This document shows positions 23,372 to 34,701 of a stretch of 64,000 nt of DNA, piece after piece. The notes below the pieces were generated by a model. That model ran no database searches and was not told the DNA's origin. It saw only the letters and a list, made by a program, of their open reading frames with translations. The translations under genes were made by a program, and so were the position numbers. Each line of letters begins with the position of its first letter. Positions within the stretch are counted from its first letter, which is position 1. Origin of the DNA: Apostichopus japonicus (taxonomy: Eukaryota > Echinodermata > Holothuroidea > Aspidochirotida > Stichopodidae); the NCBI RefSeq assembly GCF_037975245.1, contig NC_092564.1, forward strand, positions 21,307,984 to 21,371,983, in the 5' to 3' direction.

Positions 23372-25312
23372 TATTGAATTTCTTCTCATTCAATGTCTGA
23401 AAATTTTGCCAACAGATGATTGAACGAACACCGGCTCAGTGACTAAACTGAGAGGATGAACATTTCTAGTTGCCAGAGGAATGCTTGTGGTTGCAATTGT
23501 GACATTGCAGAGGAAATTGCATCCAACTTTCACAAAAATCCATCACAAAAAGAGTTTCCAGAGGACTTAAACAACCATAGATAAATGTAATACCACACTC
23601 AAGTTGTGAAATTTTAACCCTAAATTTATATAGCTTTTTTAATACTACTGATAAGTTACCAAGTGCTGTAAACTGGTCATATATACCAAAAGATTGAGTG
23701 ATTTGCAAACCCTGAAACTGGCATGTTGTATGATATGCTGCAGATTTCCTGTAAACAAGGCTCTACTTGATTCATAAATATAAGTACCCGACCATATCGT
23801 GTACCAACCTGAAAGAAATAGACATAATTTTCATAGAATTCCTAAATACAAACTGTAAATGATGACATCCTAGGCTGCTAGCACAGATACATGTATGGTG
23901 AACAAAATTACCACCTTGATGGTTATCTATTACATGTTAATACAACTAGGAAGCTAATGTATTTTGCCAATTTTGAGCTGTCTACATAAACTTAATAGTT
24001 CAATCTTTTGTCAAGCAATCCCACTTGCCTCAAACACAAGACTGCACGGTTTAAAGTTGGTAATGAAGCGAACCGCGGATGGCGGGGGAAATTACCGGTT
24101 GGGGTTCTTCGCTTCGAACTCATAAGTTATCAATGAGGAGGCAAGAGTGTTCTTGCGTTGAAACAACGACTGACTTTTTATTACAAACTCTACACAATAT
24201 GAAAATGAAAATATACAAATGAACAATATACAATGGCTCATACTCTTTAAATGGCTTTAATTAAAACTCTTAGGGGAAACCTATACTCTTTCTGTGAAAT
24301 ATGCACAGAACCTGTGCTCAAACTAAGTAATATTCATACGACATGAATACAATTAAAGAATCAGTAACCGCAATCAATCTTGTACTCTTACAATACTGTA
24401 CAACAATGCATAAAGTGTATAAGGAAAAATGTAAAATGAACATTATGAAATAAACTGCATAAATAATAATAAACGTTTGCCAACAGGTGAGGAATTTAAC
24501 ACTTTCGTAATGGCCAGCCTATGGCAACACATGCCGCTGCAACACATTATAGGCCTTTTCACCGTACTGTTCCTAGACAGCAGGAATTTCTACCTCCTGA
24601 ACCCACAAACTCTCAAGAGACTTGGCACTCTATAGCTATCCATAAAGGCTAAGATTAAAAGGACAAGCTCTGAGACAACTCTATAGTAACAACAGTAAAC
24701 AATCATGTTCAAGATACAAAATACGAATACGTACACTCTTTACACCGCGAGCAGTACAATACCAAAATACAGTTAAACTAAATAATAAATAAACTTCCAA
24801 TACAACTGAACTGTCAATTCTCAGTACAATACAATACACTTGACTTTCAATTACTACAGTATAATACACGTAACTGTTAATAACTCTCTGTATACTTAAA
24901 CTCAACCTAACCAGTACTGTCACTCTACAGTATAAAGGTACACAATACTACTAGCACCCATGTGCTTAACAATACACAACCACTGATCTACAGAGTGTAC
25001 ACAACACACGCTATAAACCCATAGGACCAAGGTCCAAATACAACCTAACATACGTACTTTGTACAGTGAAGTACAACCTAGCCAAAGGAGCAACATTCAA
25101 AACTTCATTTCAATTAATTAACAATAAGGGTACATACGGCAGTAAACAATACAATATTTATTACTTAATCTCTTACTATACTGGGATCAGCTCGCTCGCG
25201 GATAACAAGACGAAGGAGACTCTTCGCTCGCGGTACAGGAAGCTCTCGGACATCGGGATTCCATCGACGCTAGCCAGCTCGCTATAGAGGTTGGTAAATT
25301 TTTGCACATGGG
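23372..25312. other. No gene recognised
   Basis: 24065-24116 holds an inverted pair GAAGCGAACC / GGTTCTTCGCTTC. 24170-25050 is A/C-rich with many TACAGT and ACAATA motifs. No ORF with recognisable domains. Confidence 0.35.
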
Positions 25313-25807
25313 AGCGATAGCTCCCACTAGTCTATGGAACGCGAATATGGACGGCGAAAAGGGAAACCATATTTCGCTGTCTAAACTAAAGTTGTTGCTG
25401 CTGTTTTATCATGTTGTTGCTCAAACTTACATTGTTGTCTAAGCTTACGTTGTTGTCTAAACTTACGTTGTTGTCTAAACTTGTCTAAACTAACGTTATT
25501 GCCCAATCACGTGATATAAAAAATATGGGCATTTCGCGCGAAATTCGACTTGCGCTGTATATACATACGCGTCGTTAATTTACTGACCAATTACGAAATA
25601 TTCAGTAAGATTGACACATATGCCGACCCAATTACAAGCCGGTCAACGCTCTCCACCATGCTACATACATGAGCTGACCCCGCCCACTGTGCTCCTCTAG
25701 TAACTTCCCGTATATGCGAAGAACAAAGGCGGCCTTGTCCACAGGAATGTTTTCCTAAACCCAGGCAGCAATAACGTACGAAGATCTAGAGAGGACATGG
25801 TTTAAAA

Positions 25808-26030
25808 AAAATTATTACTTACGTACGTAATAATACTACGTACGTACGTAATAATTATCACGTACGAACGTGATAATACTACGTACGTACGTAATAATAT
25901 CACGTACGTACGTCATAATTACTACGTACGTACGTGATAATTACTACGTACGTACATAATAATTACTACGTACTTATATAGGGATTATCACGTACGTATT
26001 TAATAATTATAACGAATGTACGTGTTTAGT
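25808..26030. repeat. ACGTACGT palindromic array (left)
   Basis: About ten imperfect units of the type TTATCACGTACGTACGTGATAA. Each is self-complementary, separated by AT-rich steps. Irregular spacing and self-complementarity rule out a CRISPR interpretation. Confidence 0.85.
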
Positions 26031-26483
26031 GATATAGCCTATGTTAACACTTGTCTAACGTAAGCGAGCCTACGTTATATACTGCGGGTGATACATCTTC
26101 ATATCAAAGATGGAGAGGGATGAACTTGTTCGTATGTACATTAATTTAGGGTTTAGCCAGAAGGAAATCCTTTATTACTTTGACAGCAAAGCATCGGATA
26201 ATAGTTAGGCGAAAGACATTTCAGGCGCATTCTGAGGAGCCTTTTCTTGTATCGCATGAAACATTCAGACATTGTGGATGTGGAGATTTTTATATTGTGG
26301 CAAGCCTAAGCACATACATTCATGTGGTGTTAGTCGAACGAACGTACCAATTGTCTGTCTCCGGCATTTTTTAGTTAACTATAAGTATAAGCTTGACTTC
26401 TGTGGTATACGTATCTTGCATGTTGACAAATATGTTACAGTATGTACCGCCACTTCTTACTATCTTCAGTATAGAACGTAAAA

Positions 26484-26572
26484 TTATCACGTACCGTACG
26501 TACGTGATAAATATTACGTACGTACGTAATAAATACGTACGTGATAAATATTACGTACGTACGTAATATTTT
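26484..26572. repeat. ACGTACGT palindromic array (right)
   Basis: Four units of the same self-complementary ACGTACGT motif, facing the left array across about 450 bp of AT-rich sequence. Confidence 0.85.
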
Positions 26573-26690
26573 TTTTGTACCATGTCCTCTCTAGATCTTC
26601 GTAAGAACCAACCCCCTGCGTATAGTAATCATATGAAGGCCACGTGGTAAAGCAATTGTTGAACAGCGCCGATGGCAACAACGTAAGTTT

Positions 26691-26758
26691 AGACAACGAA
26701 ATCAGTCTGCCCTTTTCGCGCGTCCACGCGCGAAAAGGGCAAACTGATTTCGTTGTCT
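26691..26758. repeat. Hairpin with 32-bp stem and 4-base loop
   Basis: 26691-26722 pairs with 26727-26758 around the loop TCCA, with a single mismatch (C/A context near 26706). The centre is very GC-rich (CGCGCG). On RNA it would form a long stable stem. Confidence 0.9.
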
Positions 26759-26957
26759 AATCTAAGTTTGTTGTTGCCTAAACTAAAGTTGTTGCTGCTG
26801 TTTTACCATGCTGTTGCTCAAACTCACGTTGATGTCTAAAATTCCGTTAAACTTAGCAAGGAAATAAGTTTTCCCTATTCGCGTTCCATAGACTAGTGGG
26901 AGCTATCGCTCCCCTGTGCATAACTTAGGTTGGTATGATCCGCCATCTTGGAAACCA

Positions 26958-26998
26958 ATGGCTTGGTCTTGGTCTTGGTCTTGGTCTTGGTCTTGGTG
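26958..26998. repeat. (TTGGTC)n tail of non-LTR element
   Basis: Six to seven TTGGTC units just beyond the 3' end of the minus-strand reverse transcriptase. CR1/L2-type retrotransposons often end in short tandem repeats, so this is probably the element's 3' end. Confidence 0.6.
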
Positions 26999-27054
26999 TG
27001 ATACTGCACAAATCGCCCCTGATGTGGCTGTTGACGTGCAGTCCTTCAAGTTGG

Positions 27055-27717
27055 CTAATGGTGCTGCTGACTTCCCAGCATTAACTTGAAGGAGGCGGTG
27101 TTTGGTGCTGATTTCAGATCAGGTGGGAGTGCGTTCCACTGAGGAATGGTGCGAGGATAAAGTGAATATTTATAGCAGTTCTTTTGAGCTTGAGGAATTT
27201 TATAATTCAAACTGTGAGATTGACGTGTAGTTGGTTTTTCTTTATCTTCAAGAAGGTTATTTATGTTGCTTGGGATCAGGCCATGAGTCTCTTTATATAT
27301 GGTAACAAGTCGTGCCTTGAATCTTCTGTTTTCAAGAGTATCCCACTTGAGATCTTTTAACATGTCTGTGACACTACTAAAGCGACTATACTCATTTTTG
27401 ACGAACCTGGCAGCTCGTCGTTGAACTTTTTCCAAGGATTCTGTGTGGATTTTCTGATGAGGGTCCCAGACTACACTGGCATATTCCAGTTTGGGTCTAA
27501 CAAGAGCTTTATAAGCTGTTTCTCTTGCCGATGATGCACAATTCCAAAAATTACGTTTGATAAGACCAAGGATTTTATTGGCACTGTTTACCGACTGGTT
27601 GATGTGTTTTGACCAGGTAAGATCACTTGAAAGTTCGACTCCAAGGTAGGGATGGTGTTTAACCTCTTGGAGGATGGAGTCGCCCATTGAGTACTCATGA
27701 TTTGGAATATTCTTCTT
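27055..27717 (-). pseudogene. Non-LTR (CR1/L2-like) reverse transcriptase, C-terminal part
   Basis: The minus-strand frame encodes the end of a non-LTR retrotransposon RT/thumb region. It has HPYLGVELSSDLTWSKHI, LVRPKLEYASVVWDP and LEKVQRRAARFV, all characteristic of jockey/CR1/L2-type polymerases, and ends with the usual PQWNALPPDL segment and a stop at 27055. About 220 codons are intact. The upstream part is missing here because the 22.7-kb transposon begins at 27718; the preceding codons are found beyond its far end, at 50467-50600. This fragment is therefore the downstream half of an insertionally split element. The catalytic RT core is not present on either side. Confidence 0.88.
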
Positions 27718-27755
27718 CCCAGTAAACATTTTGACGTCGGATCGACGTCGGGTTT
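27718..27755 (+). repeat. Left terminal inverted repeat (38 bp)
   Basis: Matches the reverse complement of 50429-50466 at 36 of 38 positions. The terminal trinucleotide is CCC rather than the CAC of plant CACTA elements. Confidence 0.9.
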
Positions 27756-29330
27756 AGGTCCAGATGGTCGGTTAAACGTCGGTGTCCAACATAAGTAGTA
27801 GTTCAGACGTCAGATTGACGTCACAAATTAATCCTTTCAATTTTAGACGTCCTAACGACGGCGGATGGACGTTTGTTAATATCGTAGTTATATAAAGGTA
27901 GACTTTCCGACGTCGGATGACAGCCCTTTAATATACGTCGCGTTTCAATGGTCCATCCGATGCCGAAATGACCTATTATAATAGACCTATAATAAAAGGT
28001 TCGTTGGATCGACGTCGGATGAACTACGGACAGGCGACGTCGCAATGAGAATGTCCCTCCGACGCTCAAACGACCATTCAGAATAGACTAATCATAAACG
28101 ACTCCTTGGATCGACGTCGGTTTAACTACGGACAAGAGACGTCGCACTGAAAACGTCCCTCCGACGCTCAAACGACCAGCCAGAATAGACTTATCATAAA
28201 CGGTTCGTTGGATCGACGTCGGTTCAACTACGGACAGGAGACGTCTCACTGAAAACGTCCCTCCGACGCTCAAACGACCAGTCAGAATAGACTAATCATA
28301 AACGGTTCGTTGTATCGACGTCGGTTTAACTACGGACAGGCGACGTCTCACTGAGAACGTCCCTCCGACGCTCAAACGACCAGTAAGAATGGACTAATCA
28401 TGAACGGTTCGTTGGATCGACGTCGGTTCAACTACGGACAGGCGACGTCTCACTGAGAACGTCCCTCCGACGCTCAAACGACCAGTCAGAATAGACTAAT
28501 CATGAACGGTTCGTTGGATCGACGTCGGTTCAACTACGGACAGGCGACGTCTCACTGAGAACGTCCCTCCGACGCTCAAACGACCAGTAAGAATGGACTA
28601 ATCATGAACGGTTCGTTGGATCGACGTCGGTTCAACTACGGACAGGCGACGTCTCACTGAAAACGTCCCTCCGACTCTCAAACGACCATTCAGAATAGAC
28701 TAATCATAAACGGTTCGTTGGATCGACGTCGGTTCAACTACGGACAGGCGACGTCGCAATGAAAACGTCCCTCCGACGCTCAAACGACCAGTCAGAGTAA
28801 TCTCATCATAAACGGTTCGTTAGATCTACGTCCGCTCAACTACGGACAGGCGACGTCGCACTGAGAACGTCCCATCGACGCTCAAACGACCAGACAGAAT
28901 AGACTAATCATAAACGGTTCGTTGGATCGACGTCCGTTCAACTACGGACAGGCGACGTCGCACTGAAAACGTCCCTCCGACGCTAAAACGACCAGTCAGA
29001 ATAGATTAGTCATAAACGGTTCGTTAGATCTACGTCCGCTCAACTACGCACAGGCGACGTCGCATTGAGAACGTCCCATCGACGCTCACACGACCAGAAA
29101 GAATAGACTAATCATAAACGGTTCGTTAGATCTACGTCCGCTCAACTACGGACAGGCGACGTCGCACGGTAAATGTCTCTCGGACTTTGATATAGTTGGT
29201 TGGATCGACGTCGAATGAAGTGTCGACAAGAGACGCCATATTTAACGACGTTGAAACAACAATTCAAAATAGACTAATCATAACGATTCGTTGGATCGAC
29301 GTCGGCTGAACTAGTTCGGTGTTGGAACGG
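27756..29330. repeat. Left subterminal array, 102-bp units
   Basis: From about 27990 to 29170 a 102-bp unit recurs roughly 12 times, anchored by TTGGATCGACGTCGG, GACAGGCGACGTC and CGTCCCTCCGACGCTCAAAC. Flanking units are diverged. The motif (A)ACGTC(G) appears in both orientations many times per unit. No gene is encoded; short ORFs follow the repeat. Confidence 0.9.
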
Positions 29331-31610
29331 CATTGGCGGTAGAAGTATATAAGCTTCCCTCTTTATACGCTCCAATGGCTATCTAGAAATATACTATATC
29401 ATAAACAGTTCGTTGGATCGGTGTCGAATCAATTTTGAACAGCGGGCGCTTACGTGAATACGTATACATTCGACGTTTAATACAGTTTATTTATATAACG
29501 TAAAATAAACATTTTGAAATACGTGTATCCGTGACATCCAACTTAACACTGGCAATCATATTCGACTCAGACGAAAGCTGTGAAAGTACCGTCAGTATAT
29601 ACAACAACTTCTCGCTTATCATGCCGTTATTAAGGTAAGTAAAACTTAAATGAATCCGATAAAAGGAGACATATTTTCAGTAAAATGAAACTATAGAGCA
29701 ATGTTAAACATGTTAACAAGTATATTGCAAATCTACACTCGTTTTCTTCCATAAAACTTGCACTGCGAGTGAAAGAAAGAACCATATCTGGTGCAGTAAT
29801 ATTGAGGTAACGTTTAACTTAAATAATTGATTCGGTCATGGCAGCTCCATATAACAATTATGAATCAAGTAATCTTTTGATGCACGAGAGCATACTTGTT
29901 ATACCCCATCCCATATCCTCACAAACACATCCCCGACTACGCTTTTATAGCACTTCCGTAGACAAATGTGCGTCGGCAGCGCTTTCATCTTCTGCTGAGC
30001 GAACGTGAAAGAGGAATGTCAGTTTTCTTTTTATGCGCTGTCCAAGACTATGGTAGCGCAGAAGGGACATTGCATTGAACAGTTACCGACTTTTCTAAAC
30101 CACAAACAACGGTAAATTGTCGAGTTGACGAGATGATAACGTCATAAAATTCACAAACTTGGTATTGGATGTTGTTAATTTATTAATTTTCTGTAATTTG
30201 CTGAGTCGCACACTGAGTTGCTACTATCTCAAAAATGACAGAAATCGGAAAATGTTGACGAGATAAAGTATCTCCTTCAAGTTTCTGCAAATTGGCAGGT
30301 TACCAACTTTAACAAAACTACAAATATCTGAAAAATGTTGAGATGGTAACGTGATTCTAGAAATTGCCGTTTTGACCGTACAACCGACGGATCTCGTCAA
30401 CGGATTAATTTTCTGTAATTTGAAGAGTGCCAAACTTTTTCAAAGAAAGTCGGGAAATTAAAAAGAAAATTACTCTTCAATGATTTGACGAATTGCACTA
30501 TACTAATCTCGCGAACATAGCATTATATAATTGCGTTGCATTTTGGTTGCTCCATAGTGGAATTCAGTGTTGTTGCTTGTTCATTTTTTTAATATTTACG
30601 AGTTGTAATAAGTGTAATTGTTTTAAGTGTCGCCGAGGCTGAAACTTCTAGAGTGTGGGACCTCCTTTATAGCTACTGGTTATTTGCTAACTTAGGTAGA
30701 TCAAACATAGCTCCTGCGCCAGAATGCGATCTATTTTCGCGGTTATAAAACACTACCGTATTTTGTTATTTTATTCTTAAATACGATCGTGCAAATGCCG
30801 AACCTGGCTTAAGAAATAGAAACAAAATTGACTTCTCGTTCAAAACGGTCTTTTAATGAGTCAACCATTCGGACAATTGAAAATACAAAAGATTACATTT
30901 TCTTAGCACAAAGTACGTCAGTACAAAACTGTAAACATGCAAAATAAAGCCTACATATAACGTTCGGTGAATTAAAGGCTGTTGACAAAAGGATCCAAAC
31001 TAAATTAGAATAAATTACTTCCAAATATTATCCAGCTATATCACACTAAAATTTGATAAAGATCTAAGCCTTAATAGCACGATTCTGTAGAGCTGTTACT
31101 GTTGAGTACTTGAGGCAAATTAAAATTTTTCTTGACGGGGGGGGGGGGGGGGAGTACAGCGATTACATGGGGGGAGTGCCTCTTCGACTTGCAAAATGTG
31201 TGCAAGCAAAAAGTCAAACAAAAGGTTTCATTCGACAATATTTCACACCTGCAACTTTCCATATTACAAATAGACTACAGTATCAGATGTTTAGTTAATT
31301 CTAATTTATTCAGTTTCCGTAAACGGGGACCAAATAAGCTACGTGTATCATCCCTTGCTCGTATAACTGATATGAATCCCACACGTTAGATAAGTAATAT
31401 ATTCCCTTTATTGCAAACACACGCCCTCACATGTTCAACATTGAAGGTTTCCCGCGTAAATGTTAACATAAATAATCACTCTCCTACACAATGACCGGCT
31501 AGTCGAATCGTACGTACGTACAAGTATGATAAGTTGCTGTACTCATACACGTTTTGCATGCACGTGTTTGATCTCGCAGCTTGCGAGGCATGGATTATAC
31601 ATTGTATATA
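29331..31610. other. Inner left flank of transposon; possible promoter and leader exon
   Basis: TATATAAG at 29347-29354 is a TATA-like motif just inside the array. At 29621 an ATG opens five codons and runs into a strong donor AG|GTAAGT (29633-29640), a candidate short leader exon. The remaining 2 kb are AT-rich, with a G-run at 31137-31152. I could not find the N-terminal exons expected for a tnp2 transposase. Confidence 0.35.
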
Positions 31611-32297
31611 CAGGCGCGTATCCAGGATTTTCTAACCCGGGGGGCGCGAATTACTATCTAAGCGGAGCGCCACCATCGGTTGGCGCGCAGCGTACAAGAA
31701 AATTTCTTGTTTTGAAACCCCCCAGATCACCGGAAACGGCACTTCTCGGGCTTGAAATGACCAACCAGATGTACACTTTTTGCCTGAGAACCAAGTATTT
31801 CCTAATAGTTTTTTTTCCATCCATAACCTTTTTGAAGATTGTCAACCCGGCACACATCATGTTCGACCTGATCGCATCTCCTGTGGGTTTTTGCTTTTGT
31901 AGGTGATTCTACGTCGCGGCCCACAATACCCGTCAGCCCCACTTTTCAAGGTTTTAAGCCCCATATTTGTTCAGAATTTGAAAATTCACATTTCTCGTGA
32001 ATAAACTCACTTCAAAACATACCCATAATGTTGTACAAAATTTCATCTATGGACAACCAATATAGAAAAAACTTCCTTCAACCCCTAACAGACCGGTCAA
32101 AATTGCACGAGTAGAGGGAAGTGTGATGTAGAATGTTGGTCAGAAATTTTCGAAAATTCAGACACAGTTAATTTATTGGTGTACAAATATTAAAACCTGT
32201 TATAACGGCTATTATAAAACTTGGTTGAAGGAAATGAAAAAATAGCAGATATTTCCGAAACCGAACACTACACACATAGGCGTAGGAGGCGCGGCGC

Positions 32298-32680
32298 CAG
32301 TGGCGGAGCTAGGGGTATTGGTCAGGAGTGGCGAGAATGGTCTGTAGGGGCGCTTTCGACACTATCTAAGCGGAGCGCCACCACTGGTTGGCGCGTAGCG
32401 TACAGAAAATTTTTGAGTAAAGATACTCCCTAGATCGCCGGAAATGACCCTTTCCGGGCCTGGCTAATTTGCAGATAAACGAAGAATAAGGTGTCATCGC
32501 CAAATTACACCAACAAAATGTGACAAATGTCAATAAGTAGATGAGAGCGCAATAAAAAAAGTCAATAATCTAGAATAAGTAAAAAGTGGTAAAGAGCTGA
32601 AAAAGGCGCCAGCAGTCCATTTGAGTCCGTCAGGGGGGGGGGGCATCCGCCCCCCTGACCATACGGACGCTCCGCCACTG
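32298..32680. mobile_element. Nested hAT MITE, 383 bp (left arm)
   Basis: Ends CAGTGGCGGAGCTAG and GCTCCGCCACTG, flanked by CGCGGCGC (32290-32297) and CGCGGCGG (32681-32688). The same insertion in the right arm (37122-37501) has a perfect CGCGGCGG duplication, so the mismatch here is a later mutation. Confidence 0.85.
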
Positions 32681-33530
32681 CGCGGCGGGGGTGCAGGCCC
32701 TAATTCGCCATTACTAATGTAAAAGAGAGTTTTGACATAATTGGACCTCCATGCTTTTTATACATCTACATGAGACATGTCGTTGTTTACATTAGCATCC
32801 CGCGGTAAACTGCGCAATTTTAACGGACCGTACGGTACATGATGGCATGCGATGTAATAACCGATGCTTGCTTATATGATATTGACATGAACACGTTGAA
32901 CGCTTGCGAAGCGCGAGAAAATTTTGGGTTATTTTTTCAGGCAAGTCGGACAGTTTTGAGGCTTTTCATCCTGGAACGCCATTTTCTGCTGCTGTTTGCG
33001 TTACAAATTCGAACAGGCGCGTAGCGAGGAATTTGCCAAGGGAGGGGCGAAGCCTGTATGCAAATTATCTAAGCGTAGCGCCACCATAGGTTGGCGCGAA
33101 GCGTACAAGCAAATTTTGGCCGAAAATGTCTCCCAGATCGCTGGAAATGACACTTCCCAGGCCTTGTAAGTTGCCTCTAAGCACTTTCTATTTTGAAATT
33201 ACTTAGCGATATCATTTAAAAAAATGCTGAATGGGGGGTGGCGGGCGGTCGCCCCCATCCCAAAATGCGTCATGTTCCCCGACGACACGGTCGAGTTCGA
33301 GACCAGCCACAGTTGGTTTCATAGCACAATTCTACACACGCGTTATGATAGACCATATATAGTATATATATAGATCATTAGTGAGAGAGGAAAATGGAAA
33401 CGGGAGTTGTCGGTGTAAGGGGTAGGGTGAGTCACACTTTTACGAAATCATTGATCCGTCACTGGCTACCCTTCAGCGCTGTAATGATGTCACTGTTCCT
33501 CTTTCTCTTCCCGGTGTCTTCGCGTTTTGC

Positions 33531-33660
33531 TTTTACTCCCTCTTTTTCTCCTTTTTCTCTCTTTCTTCTTTTTCTTTTCCCTTCCTTCCTCTCCTCCTCC
33601 TCTTTTCCCCCTCTTTTTTCCTTTTTTCTTCTCTTTTTTTTTCTCTTCTCTTTTTCTTAC
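33531..33660. repeat. Polypyrimidine tract (~130 bp), left arm
   Basis: Almost uninterrupted C/T on the plus strand (TTTTTCTCC, CTTTCTTC and similar), mirrored as a purine tract at 36022-36152. ORFs of Phe/Ser/Leu or Arg/Lys/Glu across it are compositional artefacts. Confidence 0.9.
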
Positions 33661-34085
33661 CCGGGGGGCGCGCGCCCCCAACGCCCCCCCCCTGGATACG
33701 CACCTGATATATGACAAACATTCCACGTCTAACATACATTAACCGGCCGTTATAGCTATAACAAATTAATCAGCATCAAACAGGGATTTGCGGTTACGAG
33801 ATTTTTCGGAGTACAAGGTTTTTATATAATAAATGCAAAACTAGTGGCAGCGGTCTCAGAAAACAAAACTGCCAAGGATTCGATATAATTTGTGGAAATA
33901 AGGACCTTGCTCTGTATACTTATATTGTTATACTATGTATAGGCTCAGATTTATTTATGGGCCAACCTAGTGTATGCTGTTGTATATACTGCACAGGCGG
34001 TAGGATGTTATAGCCTAGGCCTTGTCTGTTATTTGTTGATTCCTCGAATTAAGTTATAACCTATACTGGAGTATAGCAGAAACTG

Positions 34086-34701
34086 CCCAGCCAGCAGGCC
34101 CAGTTGGGGCCCAATTGGGTTTCACTCAGTTGAATTGGGCCTGGTTGGGCCAGGGCCAGCCCACTCAGTGCCCATTCGGGCACAATACAGTTTGGCCCTC
34201 CTGGTTAACATACTTCAAAACATTATTGAGATGTTCAACAAATACTTGTTTTTTGCTTTGGAAAGGTTAGGTTCGTCCTTAGGCCACCAATCCTTGACAA
34301 CAGTTAATTCATTAACGTAGTGGCCCAATTGGGACGGACTCGATTTTTGATCAGGTTAGCCCTGATATATGGCCCACTTCGGGCCCATTCGGGAGCAAGA
34401 CGGTTTCACCAGGGGCGCTGTGACTTTTTTGAGTGGGGGGGGGGGTTGTATGGACCCAAATTTACCGACCAAAATTGATTGTTAGCAATCTCGCTCGAAA
34501 AAATGAGGCTAGTCTGCGAAAAATATGTTAAATCGGTAAGATTGTTAGCCGAAAAAAACTGACAAGCAAAAGAAAAGAAAGAAGGTAATCAGTATATTTG
34601 ATTTTAACGATGAACTCACGAACACCCCGCACCCCACCCCACCCTCCCCCGTACGGTACGCCCCTGGGTTTCACTCTTTCGGCTGACCTACTTCAATGTA
34701 T
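34086..34701. repeat. GGGCCC-rich dispersed repeat, copy 1
   Basis: Starts CCCAGCCAGCAGGCCCAGTTGG and is rich in GGGCCCAATTGGG-like half-palindromes. It resembles 41634-42056, whose right end is the reverse complement of the same CCCAGCCAGCA terminus. The right boundary is approximate, and a hAT MITE is nested inside. Confidence 0.5.
34410..34666. mobile_element. hAT MITE, 257 bp
   Basis: Ends CAGGGGCGC and ACGCCCCTG, flanked by a perfect 8-bp duplication GGTTTCAC (34402-34409 and 34667-34674). The interior carries a long G-run and a C-rich right side; non-coding. Confidence 0.9.

Larger units (their letters stand above)
25777..26603. mobile_element. Inner element with perfect 24-bp inverted repeats
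   Basis: TACGAAGATCTAGAGAGGAC and the next four bases at 25777-25800 recur exactly, reverse-complemented, at 26580-26603. The flanking ACGTACGT arrays lie just inside both ends. It may be a separate MITE nested in the outer element or the inner shell of one structure. A 60-odd-codon ORF at 26180-26374 has no recognisable motif. Confidence 0.6.
25313..26920. mobile_element. Nested palindromic (foldback-like) element, 1.6 kb
   Basis: 45-bp terminal inverted repeats at 25313-25357 and 26876-26920 differ at one position near the tip. Each contains its own hairpin GGGAGC-GATA-GCTCCC. Subterminal TTGTCTAAACTTACGTTG repeats follow on both sides. Within lies a second inverted pair (perfect 24 bp, 25777-25800 / 26580-26603) enclosing arrays of palindromic ACGTACGT units, and a long hairpin at 26691-26758. 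No transposase and no clear target duplication. Confidence 0.75.
31611..33705 (+). mobile_element. hAT-like element, left copy of inverted pair (2.1 kb)
   Basis: Starts CAGGCGCGTATCCAGG and ends CCTGGATACGCACCTG, hAT-like inverted termini. It is the mirror of 35976-38190 with very high identity. It contains three spaced copies of the module CTATCTAAGCG-AGCGCCACC..GGTTGGCGCG (31652, 32360, 33063), a nested hAT (32298-32680) and a polypyrimidine tract. No transposase frame. Flanking 8-mers do not match convincingly (TGTATATA versus ATATATGA). Confidence 0.65.

Noticed and set aside
25808-26030. CRISPR-like palindromic repeats
   Set aside because: Units are self-complementary with irregular AT-rich steps, no spacers and no cas genes.
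33394-33742. Ser/Phe/Leu-rich and Lys/Glu/Arg-rich ORFs (also 35936-36298)
   Set aside because: They come from the polypyrimidine/polypurine tracts.
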